A stretch of DNA of 64,000 nucleotides from positions 33,395 to 97,394 of the forward strand of contig JAHLKH010000096.1 in assembly GCA_025526915.1 (NCBI GenBank), given 5' to 3'. Numbering within the stretch: position 1 is the first letter of the stretch; each line of letters begins with the position of its first letter. The notes beneath the pieces are model-generated. The model saw only the letters and a list, made by a program, of their open reading frames with translations. It searched no databases and was not told the origin of the DNA. This document shows positions 46,201 through 56,043 of this stretch, in pieces. The translations under genes were made by a program, and so were the position numbers. The DNA is from Entophlyctis helioformis. Its lineage: Eukaryota > Chytridiomycota > Chytridiomycetes > Chytridiales > Chytriomycetaceae.

Positions 46201-47054
46201 GGCGCGCATACAGAGGCAGGGCAGGTTACCATGCGCGCCGTCAGGAAGACACATGAATGGCTGTGGACATGGCAGCAATTGCGACGGTGAGCGTGAGCAC
46301 GGCCAGCCACGACGATGATGAGGACAGCAGCACGGACAGAGCGACGGGCAGACGTACCATGAATGACCACTCGTCGGGCAGATCGACGGCCATCTTGGTG
46401 TCGGTCGAGTCGGTAGTTCTGCGCGTGTGTGTGCTGTTGGGGAACGGCGGGTGCGCGTACTCGACCATCGGGCCGTTTCTGTTGGCAGCAAGCACGCATA
46501 AGTTGGCGTGAGCAGGCGCGGCACGTCAGATCCGATCGGCGACGGCACCAGACGGCCGCCACGCTGCGAGCAGCACTTGCCTGTGGTGGAACGCGACGCA
46601 CAGCACTGCGCGCATGGAGCAGAGGGGCCGCAGGCGTGCCGGTCAGCCAGCGACAGGCAGCAGGCGGCAGCAACGGGGCAGCCAGGCAGCCACGAGCAGA
46701 TGCAGCGAGCAACGCACCGTGCAGGATGATCTTGTCCGACGGCGGCTCGCCGCTGATGACCGAGAGGCGGCCAAACGAATGCTCGGCAGCCTCGAGGGCC
46801 ACCGTCGACGCCGTAGGCGCTGCTGCCGCTGTTGCCGCTGTGTCAGCCGACGGCAGGCTGGCCGCAGCCTGGACGGCCGCATCTGCATGCGCATCTACAT
46901 GCGCGTCGTGGCTTGCTGCTGCAGGCGTCTGTTGTTGCGTCTGAGCGTGTGTCTGGCTCTGAGCGTCTGGAGCGCCGAGCGCCTGCCCGGCGACAGCGGC
47001 ATCGGCGGCAGCCTGGACGGACGCAGCGACAGACGGCGGCGCTTGGCTGGACAT
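43257..47054 (-). CDS. AVL9: AVL9 homologue (DENN-type late secretory pathway protein)
   Basis: Fifteen exons reconstructed with all phases closing (773 aa): 46718-47054, 46581-46605, 46358-46478, 46230-46260, 45957-46045, 45702-45863, 45183-45584, 44899-45036, 44744-44828, 44626-44664, 44419-44562, 44195-44309, 43903-44120, 43721-43782, 43257-43610. Aligned segments include [88 protein letters not shown] and [12 protein letters not shown]. The N terminus is Ala-rich and the C terminus Ser/Pro-rich. Yeast Avl9 acts in exit from the Golgi/late exocytosis. Two introns have GC donors (45956 and 46580). Start codons of AVL9 and DSK2 are 131 bp apart, divergent. Confidence 0.92.
45055..45106. repeat. 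ATCC/GATCC tandem repeat in an AVL9 intron
   Basis: CCATCGATC and CCATC units repeat about seven times inside the 146-nt intron between exons 7 and 8 of AVL9 (45037-45182). A simple repeat of probably variable length. Confidence 0.7.
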
Positions 47055-47185
47055 TTGCTGCTGTTGCTGCTGCGTCTGTTACAACTGCGTGCTGCTTCCG
47101 TTACCAAAGCAGTGGCAAAGATTGCGCAATAGAGGCTCCTTTACCGACAACGGCCAACACCACCACCACCACCACCACCACCGAC

Positions 47186-49327
47186 ATGAGCGACCGCCCG
47201 GCTGCAGGCGCCATCACGGTGATTGCCCGGCTGACGTCGGGCGACAAGGTGCCCATCGCCGTGGCCGACGCCGCATCTGCCACCGTCGGCGACCTCAAGG
47301 ACCTTGTGGCCGCCGCCACGGCCCTGGCCCCGTCGTCGCTGCGGCTCGTGCTGCGCGGCCGGATTCTTAAGGACGACGAGGCGCTGCTGGCCGACTACGC
47401 CGTGGCCGACAACGACGTGCTGCACGTGGCCCGCACCGACGGCGGCAGCACCTCGGCGCCGTCGCCCGCCCCGCCGTCGCCCGCAACAGCAGCGTCCACG
47501 TCCACGACGGCGACGGCAGCGACGGCAGCGACGGCGGCGGCATCGCTGTTTGGCAGACCGTCGTCGGCTGCGTCGCCGTCTCGCTCGGCGGCGGCGGCCG
47601 CATCGTCGTCCAACACCGTGCCGACGCCCGGCATCTCGGGGCCGGCGCTCGCGGCGGGACTGGCCAACCCGGGCGGCGGCGGCGGCGGCGTCGGCGGCAT
47701 GCCCGACATGAGCGCGCTCATGGACAATCCGTTCATGGCGGCGCTGCTCGACAACCCCGAGTTCCTCAAGTCGATCCTCGAGGCCGATCCGCGGTTCAAG
47801 GCCATGACCGAGGTGCGTGTTCTGTGTGCGTGTTTGTGTGTTGGGCTGGCTGGCCAGGGTTGCTGACGCGTGCGTGTGCTTACCCGCGTCGCCTCGATCC
47901 TTGCGCAGGAGCATCCCGAGATGCGCGCGGTGCTGTCTGATCCCGACAGGCTGCGCGAGATGGGCCGCGCCATCCGCAACCCCCGCCTGGTACGTCTCGC
48001 TGTCCCTGCTGCCTGTCTGTCAGTCTGTCTGCTGACCCTGTGCCCGCGCTGGCTGCCACCGGCCACAGCTGCAAGAGATGATGCGCAACCAAGGTGCGTG
48101 CGTGTGTACTTGCCTGCCTGCCTGCCTGCCCTTGCAGCACACACGCTGACCTGCCGCCGCCTCCCAGATCGCGCCATGTCCAACATCGAGGCCATCCCGG
48201 GCGGCTTCAACTTCCTCAGTTCCATGTACAAAAAGTTTGAGGATCCGCTCAGCGCTACCGCGACCCCAGACCCGAGCACCGGTAAGAGCAGCGTGCCCGC
48301 CTAGCGTCCCTTGTGCCGATGTGCCGACGTGTCCCAGAATGCTCATTCTTGGCTCTGCAGACGAGGCCAACCGCCGGATGGCTGCTGCGCTGGGTGCCAC
48401 ATCCCCGTCGACGCTGGAAGCACCCAATGCATCTGCCTGCCGAATCCCTGGGAAGTGCACCGCAACACCAACACGAACGCGAACGCGAACCGTGCAGCAC
48501 AGTCTGGTGCGGCGACGCCTGCTGCTGCCGGTGTTGCTGGTGCTACCGGTGCTGCAGGCAATCCGTTTGGCGCGTTTGGGTTTCCGCCGTTTGGCCTGCC
48601 GCCTGCATCTGCGGCTCTGCGACCGGGGCCTGCGCTCAATCCGTTCATGATGTTCCCGCCACCGCCGTCAACGTCGACGTCCACTGCATCGTCCTCAGCA
48701 GCAGCGGGCTCGGCGAATCCGTATGGCGGGCCGCAGCAGCCGCCCAACATGGCCGCCATGATGCAGCAGCTGCAGATGATGGAGTCGATGTTTGCTCAGC
48801 GGGCGGGCCAACTGCCTTCGCAATCGCAACCGGCACAGGGACTGGGACAGGCGCCGAGTGGGTTCAACCCGTTCATGGGACTGTTTGGTGGCATGCCGCC
48901 TGCGTATGGCGCGAGTCCGTTTGCGGCCGGTGCGCACTCGGGTGCTGCGGCCACACCGTCCCTTCTACGCCTGCCGCGCCTGCTGCACCCCAGGAGTCGC
49001 TCGAAGACCGGTTCAAGGAGCAGCTTGCGGCCCTGCGCGACATGGGATTCACTGTGAGTCTGCGTCGCGGTGTATGCAACGGCATGTTGTGCACGCGTGG
49101 TGGGCTGACGCATGGGTTTGCGATGGTTGTGGTGGCACAGGACGTCGAGGCCAACAAGCGTGCTCTGCTTGCTGCTGTAAGTTGTTTGCTTGACAGTCTG
49201 CGTGTGTGTGTGCGTTGTCTGGCTTGGTTTGGGCAGTCTACTGAACTCTCTCCGGCCATGGCCGTTTGCGTGTGTCTGGCAGGGAGGAAACACCGAGGCT
49301 GCGATTGGATACCTGCTCGGCGCCTAA
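47186..49327 (+). CDS. DSK2: Ubiquilin / Dsk2 (UBL-STI1-UBA shuttle), two apparent frame breaks
   Basis: Exons 47186-47812, 47909-47989, 48069-48093 (25 nt), 48168-48281, 48361-49053, 49141-49176, 49283-49327. UBL domain at residues 8-80; STI1-type repeats (ALMDNPFMAALLDNPEFLKS, HPEMRAVLSDP, RDRAMSNIEAIPGGFN); a second Met/Pro/Gln-rich STI1 region; C-terminal UBA (LAALRDMGF, then DVEANKRALLAA and GGNTEAAIGYLLGA). Dsk2 carries ubiquitinated clients to the proteasome. In exon 5 the frame shifts at about 48432 (an extra TCTGC before the conserved LPNPW) and again at about 48950 (one base missing before TPAAPAAPQESLEDRF). Conservation on both sides suggests assembly errors, though real damage is possible. 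Confidence 0.9.
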
Positions 49328-49493
49328 GCGGTGTGAATGCAGGGTTAAACGATGAGTAGGGGCAGGAGCACTAGCAATGAAGACGAGATGACGATGGGCT
49401 TGGTGTGATGGCGTGTTTAATGGTCCATCCCATCCCGTCCTTCACGTCCTATCCCATCCTATCTCGCGACATCTCGGGGCAAGAGTTGGAGAG

Positions 49494-50810
49494 TTAGGCG
49501 GCAGCAAAGCGCTGAGCGGACCGGTCAAACAAAGAGTCCTTGAGGGCCAGATCGTGGAGCAGCGGGTGGCCGGGCGACACGATCCGCAGCTGCGAGATGT
49601 ACTGGTCGATGGCGTGTACCGGCTTTTGCAACGCGGTTGCGGCGACGACCAGGTTGGCGAGCGTGTCTGGGTCGTTTGGGTTCTGCGATCGCGCCAGGCA
49701 AGACGGCGATGTGAGACTGTGCGTGAGTGGCGACAGTGTTCAGGAAGAGGGAGGGAGGTGCAGGGCTGTACCTTGTCAAGGGCGTCCAGGAGGATCGCGT
49801 CGGCTCTGCAAACTGGCGCGACTGGATCTTGGAGACGGCCTTGCCCGTGAGCAGCTTGGACGTTATGGTGGCCGTGTTGGCGAGCTCCTCGAACACGTAG
49901 TAGGCTTCCTGGTACTTGTCGTTGCCGCCCTATGCACGATGCACGATGCACGATGTCCGTGGTCAGTTGGGCAGGAGCATAGCAACGCAGAGGGAGGCGG
50001 CGGCATCGTTACCGTGACGAGGTTCACCCACGACTCGATGAGCTGGGCGAGCGTGGCGTCGTCGGCCCACGCCTTGAAGGCCTTGATCTCCTTGCGGGCG
50101 AGATCGATGCGGTCGAGCTTGAGGTAGATCTGGACCGCCAGAGCAATGCTGCCAGCCATCGGGTGTCAGCCATGTAAATGCTCGGCGGTGTAAGAGGCCA
50201 GCGAATGCACAAGGAAAGACGCACCATTCGAGGTGCTTGGGGGCACGCACGAGCAAGCGCAACGCATCGTCGTAGCGGGCGAGGCTGGCAAAGATGGTGG
50301 CGAGCACCACGAGAGCGAGCGGGTTGGTCGCCAGCGGATCGGCGTGCAGCAGCGAGTCGGCCAGCGCGGTCGCCTCTGCAGCCACGGCGTCGCGGTCGGC
50401 GGGCGAGGCGCCGTGGGCGGAGAAGCGGGCCAGCAGACGCACGGCGCGCAGCTCGGGCAGCGGCTCCGAGTCGGCAATGTCGGACAGCACGAGGGCGTGG
50501 CGGCCCTGGGCGATATAGGCGCGGTTGAGCAGCACGCGGCGGTCCGTCTTGGCCAGCGCCGCCTTGGGCGTCGTCGCAGGGTTGGCGGCCTCGTTGAGCA
50601 CCTGCTGGTAGGCGCCGATGTAGAACTGGTTCTTGAGGGCAAGCGTCTCGTCTGTCGGCGGCGGTTGTTAGTCGTCCGTGTGTCAGTGGCAGTGGCAGTG
50701 GTGGTGGTGGTGGTGGTGGTTGTAGGCGGGAGGAGGCAGGCGCCACCACCACCACCACCAGCCACGAGCAGCAGCTGCTGCAGCACAGCGCACCTGCCGC
50801 CGTGTCCATC
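49494..50810 (-). CDS. COPE: Coatomer subunit epsilon (epsilon-COP)
   Basis: Five exons: 50795-50810, 50225-50651, 50013-50148, 49772-49929, 49494-49682. Typical epsilon-COP helical repeat protein: NQFYIGAYQQVLNEA, LLNRAYIAQGRHALVL, AVQIYLKLDRIDLARKEIK, DKYQEAYYVFEELA and PDTLANLVVAATALQKP, ending SAQRFAAA. It stabilises alpha-COP in the COPI coat for Golgi-to-ER retrograde transport. Exon 4 is one base short: a G is missing in AGAGCCGAC near 49810, and restoring it recovers the expected AEADAILLDALDK. A perfect splice frame on both sides argues for an assembly deletion. The gene is divergent from the ankyrin gene at 51003 (192 bp apart). Confidence 0.92.
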
Positions 50811-51002
50811 TCGCTCGACTTGTGTTCAACTGCGCACGAAATCTGCTTCAAATTCAGACGAAATCCTCTTAATTCCGCCGTGATTCGATTCCGATTCCGA
50901 CGCTTTGGACAGGCGGCGCACCGTGATCGTCCGATCGTCGCCTGCCCTTTGCCCGCTCGCCACAACGACCACGACCACAACCACGACGACTACGACTACG
51001 AC

Positions 51003-52948
51003 ATGCACCAACCAAACGACGCCAACGAACCCAGCGAACCCAACGGCCACCGCCTCGACCTGATGCAGCGGCTGTGGCGGCTGCCGTTCGAGCTGCGTGC
51101 CATCGTCTACGCCCACGCAGGCATCGCCACGCTGTTCCTGCACGGGCTGCTGCCGATGCCGCTCGACCGCCGCTCGCTGTCGCTGCTGTGGGCCGACACC
51201 ATCGCCAACAACCTGCTCGCCGTCGTGCCGCGCCTGCCGCCGCTGCAGCTGTCGTGGGAGCTGCTCTTTCTGCGTCCGTCGCCGTCGCCGTCCAACATGC
51301 TCACCGCGCTGCGCCTGCACCCGCTGCTCCTTGCCGGCGTCGCCCACCTGCTGCCGTCGCTGTCGGCTTCTTGGTCGCCTGACGCGCCAACAAGCTCAAG
51401 CTCAAGCCCGAGCACACAAGCCCAAGCACCGCAAGCACAAGCACCGCCGCCCCCGTTCCGCCCGGCATCGCAATCGCTGCGCTCTCGCCGTCGTTCCTGA
51501 TGACCGCCCTCAAGGCGCTGCTCGACATGCTCGCGCCGGCCACGCTCCCTGTCGCCCACTCGCTGCTCCAGACCGTGCTGATGCCCGCCATCGGTGGCCT
51601 GCACAGCACCGCCGAGACGGCCCCCGCTCCGGCCAACAGAGATCTGGCCTGGAACACGCTCGACTTTGCGGCTGCTCTGGGCCGTCTGGACGTTGTCCAG
51701 GCCATCCATCGAGCCGTCCCCGACATTGCGTCCTTTTACGCCTTCCACTGGGCCGGCAAGTACAACCACCTGGACGTCCTCCAGTTCCTTGCAGACCACG
51801 GCCTGGACCGCTTTGCCGAGGTCGCTGGCGCCATCGAGGGCGGCGCTCTGGATGCCGTCAAGTTCATCTACACGCGGTACCGCTCGCCGCCGCCGCACCA
51901 CGCCGTGCGCACGGCCATCCAGCGATCCCACCACCACGTCCTTGTCTGGCTGCTCGAGACCGATCCCAGGCTGGCATCGCACGAGGCATTTGCGCGCGTC
52001 AAGGACGACTGTGCCGAGTTTGGCAACGTCGAGTTTCTGGCGTACGCCTGCACCAACGGTATCGGCAGCACCAGCACGCGCGCGTCCAAAGCCATGGATC
52101 TGGCTGCCACGCATGGCCGGCTCGAGATGCTCGTGTGGCTGCATTTGCATTATCCGCATGGGTGCACGCGCATGGCCATGGATGCGGCGGCGTCGATGGG
52201 CCACATGGACGTGGTGCGCTGGCTGCATCTCAACCGGCAGGAGGGCTGCAGCCAGTCGGCCATGAATACCGCCGCGGCCCACGGCAACTTTCACATGGTG
52301 GTGTACCTGCACGAGAACAGGACCGAGGGCTGCACCGCGTATGCTGTCGACCGCGCAGCCGGCAACGGGCACACGGCGGTCGTCCGCTTCCTACTCGAGA
52401 ACCGCACCGAGGGATTCACCGAGGTCGCGTGCACCACTGCCGCGTCCAACGGCCACCTGGGCATCGTCCAGATGCTGTTTGAGCACTCGCGCGGCCGGTG
52501 GCGGCAGCATGCCGAGTACTTTGACGACACGTGGGTGGCGGCCATCGAGGCAGCGCGGCGGTTTGGCTACGCGCCGATTGTCGAGTGGCTTGTGGAGCGG
52601 CTCGACGACCACCGTCGCATCCAGCAGGAGCGGCTCGTGCGCGCGAGTCTGAGCGTGTCCACGGCCAGTGGATCGTTGCTGCTCAAGCGGCGCTCGTGGC
52701 AGTCGCAGCCCGCATCGCCCCGCTCTCCCACGTCGTCATCGCAAGACTCGCCATTTGCATTCAAGGCGGCCGCCCCGGCTGCCTCGGCTGCCGCTTCGCC
52801 GTCTCTCATGTCGTCGTTTGCTCCATCGCTGCCATCGTTGCCATTGCTGTCATCCAAGCGTCGGTCGTTCAAGTGGCTGACGCTGCCTGGCCACAAGAGC
52901 AAGAGCAAGAGCAAGAGCACAGCAGTGGCTGATGAAGCACACATCTGA
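51003..52948 (+). CDS. Divergent ankyrin-repeat protein with HAG/FLHG motif
   Basis: Two frames make up this gene. The 5' part starts at ATG 51003, with LPFELRAIVYAHAG and ATLFLHGLL, matching in layout the F-box-like motif of the four-copy family. The 3' frame (from about 51450, Met at 51500) carries ankyrin repeats such as LDFAAALGRLDVVQAIH, GRLEMLVWLHLHYPHGCT, GHMDVVRWLHLNRQEGC and NFHMVVYLHENRTEGC. It ends in a Ser/Ala-rich tail and a Lys-Ser repeat (KSKSKSKST) before TGA. The two frames must join across the Ser/Gln/Ala-rich stretch at 51380-51490, by an undetected intron or a frame error. The protein is diverged from copies 1-4 and sits outside their duplication block. Confidence 0.75.
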
Positions 52949-53084
52949 CACACGCGGTGCCTTGTAGTGATCTGAAGGATGGGCTATCAGAAATGAAGAT
53001 GCATGCATGAGCAGCACTTGACAGATGGTACTTGGTGCACAGGACGACGGCTGGGGCAATCCGCCTTGTGGTCTGCCAGGATTC

Positions 53085-53530
53085 ATGTATGGCATGCAAT
53101 CGCGGCTGAGTTGAGGGCGTGGACAGCCGCATCCAGCATGTGCTCCCAGTTGCTGCCGCGGTGGTTGGCGTACTTGGACAGCAGGTCCTTGAGTGTGCGG
53201 ATGGTGCGTTCGGACTGGCCGTCGGTCTCCTGGTGGCGGGCCGTTGCCATGACTGCTCAATGTCCAGCGCCGCACAGAGCGCCGTCCAGAAGGCAGACAG
53301 GAAGCGAGCGTCGCGGTCCGAGACGATAGACGACGGCAGGCCGTGGCCAGCAAGCACCCATCGGTTGAGGAACAGCGCGGCAAGGTCCTCGGCAGTCGCA
53401 TCGCGTCGCGTCGGCACGCACTTGACAAGCTTTGTCAGGCGATCCACAATCACAAACAGACGGCCGTCCGACATGGGCAGCAAGGCAATGTCGCACGCCA
53501 CAGACTGGAACGGTCGGCAGGGATGGGCAG
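53085..53530 (-). mobile_element. Ty3/gypsy integrase remnant
   Basis: Minus-strand reading recovers integrase core sequence: RPFQSVACDI, RLFVIVDRLTKLV, LPSSIVSDRDARFLSAFW and, after a one-base frame break at about 53250, ARHQETDGQSERTIRTLKD. The DRDARFLSAFW segment contains the second catalytic Asp. Only about 450 bp survive, without LTRs. It is related to, but clearly different from, the element at 60325-63130. It lies between the ankyrin gene and the damaged 5' end of NLE1. Confidence 0.85.
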
Positions 53531-53536
53531 CGGTCC

Positions 53537-53722
53537 AGCGCACGTTCATAGAGACCGAGACGTTCAACAAGCCCGCACTCAAGACCGCCACCGAGTCGCC
53601 GTTCCAGATCCTGCTTGCGTCGGGCGAGATCAGCAAGGTCGACGACGAGGTGCGCGAGCCTGTGCTCTCGGACACTGCGATCGTGCAGGTGCCGCTGTGG
53701 ATGGCTGCCACGGTGCCCAAGA
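53537..53722 (+). other. Orphan plus-strand coding-like segment
   Basis: An open plus-strand stretch of about 60 codons (FIETETFNKPALKTATES, SDTAIVQVPLWMAA) has the codon bias of a real gene. It starts exactly where the integrase remnant ends and stops at a CTGT microsatellite (53727-53776). I do not recognise the family. It may be an exon of a gene cut by the retroelement, or a leftover 5' exon of its neighbour. Confidence 0.3.
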
Positions 53723-53726
53723 TGCC

Positions 53727-53731
53727 AGCCT

Positions 53732-53762
<31 letters not shown>

Positions 53763-53776
53763 GGTCTGTCTGTCCA
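53727..53776. repeat. CTGT microsatellite
   Basis: TCTGTCTGTCTG repeats over about 50 bp, followed by CA-repeat sequence near 53875-53900. The region 53720-54120 otherwise shows no reading frame I can support. Confidence 0.8.
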
Positions 53777-54125
53777 TGGGTCTGTCTGTGCACGCATGTG
53801 GCGCTTGCAATGCACTTGCCCGCACTTGCTGCTCTCTGCCCGTCGCCCGTCTCGTCCGGACTCTTGCTCCGCACACACACACACACACAGACACACACAG
53901 CATGGCTGCTCAACGGCCACCATCACAGCCAGCCACGCAGCGTCCTGGCCTGTCCGCCACAGGGGCCCAGTGCCCAGCGACCCGCAGCCGCAGCCTCGCT
54001 CAGCAGTGCCCCGCCCACAGCGCACCCGCTCGACTCGGCTGGTGCTGCAACCAGCACACTGCTGGCACGGCGGCCTCACACAGCACTTCACCACCAAGCA
54101 CAACGACGACGACAACCACTGCTGG

Positions 54126-55800
54126 GATGACCCAATGCCGTACTCGTTCTCGGTCGACGACACAGACACCACCAACAGCCTCTTCTGCACGTGACCCGCT
54201 GCACAGCATCGCTGTCTGGTAAGCTCTCCTTCCGCCTGCCCATCTCTCGTGGCATGCTCTGCAAGAGTGCGTGCTGACTGCTCTGTGGGACAACCAACAG
54301 GCCACACTGAGGCGATCCTGTCCGTGTGCTTCAGCCCCGACGGCAAGTCGCTGGCGACGGGGTCGGGCGACACGACGGTGCGAGTGTGGGATCTGAACAC
54401 AGAGACGCCGCGCCACACACTCGCTGGCCACACCAACTGGGTCCAGATCGTTGCATGGTCGCCCGACTGCGAGTGGATCGCATCAGGCAGCATGGACTCG
54501 ACCGTGAGTTGGTTGTGCGCTTCCTGCTGTTGGGACGTTGGCACTGACCTGGCTGGATGGCATGCATGCGTGTGCACTTGCGCATACAGATCCGGTTGTG
54601 GAATGCGAAACGGGGTGTGGCATTCGGCGAGCCGCTGCGTGGACACACCAACTGCATCACCAGTATCGCTTGGGAGCCCATGCACAGGTGCGCCGTGACT
54701 GCCCCGATATCGCAGGCGAACGGCACAGCATGGACTGACATGGACTGACCTGTCCGTTCGTTTGCTCGACAGAAACATGGAATGCAACAGGTTTGCCAGT
54801 GCGGCCAAGGACAACACGGTCCGCATCTGGGACGCCACGTCGCGTCGTGTGCTCTTCTCGCTTGCACAGCACACGGCACCGATCATGTGCGTCAAGTGGG
54901 GCGGCGAGGGTCTCATCTACACAGCATCGCGCGACAAGTTGATTCGTGTCTGGGACAGCAATGATGTACGTCCCAGCCCTTGTTGCTCTGTCTCTTGTCT
55001 CCATACTCACGCGAGCCTGCCGACCAACCAGGGCAAGCTTGTGCGAATCCTCAAGGGCCATGCACACTGGGTCAACCACCTTGCACTCTCGACCGACTTT
55101 TTCCTGCGCACGGGTCCGTACGACCACACAGACCCGGTGTTTTCGACCAAGGAGGCAGCGTTTGAGGCAGCCAAGAAGCGCTACGATGCTGGCCTCGCTG
55201 CACAGGGCGGTATTGAGCGTCTTGCGTCGGGATCAGACGACTTTACCATGTTCCTGTGGGAGCCGACCAAGGCCAAGAAGCCCATCGCGCGCATGACGGG
55301 CCACCAGCAGCTCGTCAACCACATCTCGTTCTCGCCCGACGGCCGGCTGCTTGCAAGTGCCAGTTTCGACAAGAGAGTCAAGCTCTGGGAAGCCAACAGT
55401 GGAAAGTGAGTTGCTGTGTTTGTGCATGCACGCACATGTATTCACTCGCATGTATGCATGGTTTGTGCACGAGGCTGGATCTGACGCGTGGCGTGCAGGT
55501 TCATTACAACGCTCCGCGGACATGTCGGGCCGGTGTACCAGGTGTGCTGGTCGTCAGACTCGCGACAGCTGCTTCGGGATCGCGCGACTCGACGCTCAAG
55601 TGTGGGACCTCAAGACCAAGAAGATGAAGATGGAGCTGCCTGGACATGCTGACGATGTCTTTTCGGTCGACTGGTCGCCTGGCGGCGATCGTGTTGCCTC
55701 GGGCGGCAAGGACCGCATCCTCAAAATGTGAGTTGTCTGGATGGGGCGATGCGATGTGGCTCAGACTGACATGCTGCCGGTCCACAGATGGAGACATTAG
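54126..55800 (+). CDS. RSA4: NLE1/Rsa4 WD40 ribosome-assembly protein (5' end damaged)
   Basis: Visible exons: a 5' region from 54126, then 54301-54503, 54590-54687, 54773-54965, 55032-55405, 55499-55727, 55788-55800. The NLE domain is represented only by DDPMPYSFSVDDT, then TRCTASLSG leads into eight WD40 repeats (GHTEAILSVCFSPDGK, WVNHLALSTDFFLRTG, GHADDVFSVDWSPGG, end IWRH). Rsa4/NLE1 is a substrate of the AAA-ATPase Rea1 in 60S maturation. Problems: about 20 expected residues between SFSVDDT and TRCTASL are missing with a frame change, no convincing start codon is found, and exon 55499-55727 has two one-base breaks (near 55572 and 55603). An essential gene should not be broken, so assembly error or another intact copy is likely. 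Confidence 0.85.
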
Positions 55801-56043
55801 ACTGCTGTTGGAGGTGTGCCACTTGGCGCAATAAACCGTTCTGCTTCAGGCACTTGTGTGGAGTCATGCATTGTCGGTATCTGCCTGTGTTCGATTGCCA
55901 TGCCGACATGCTGCTTTGCACCAGATCGAGAATCTGACTGACGGTGAGCCACGGTCTCAACCTGCCGGATGGTGGCGTCTGCAAGTACTGACACTGTTGC
56001 TGCAGCACCACCGAGCGACAAGCGACAAGCAACGACCAACGAC

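Noticed and set aside
47141..47914. Arg-rich 257-codon minus-strand frame
   Set aside because: It is antisense to the UBL and linker of DSK2; Arg/Gly richness comes from GC-rich codons on the other strand.
53119..54222. A 367-codon plus-strand frame
   Set aside because: It merges antisense integrase, the orphan segment, a CTGT microsatellite and low-complexity sequence, and does not read as one protein.
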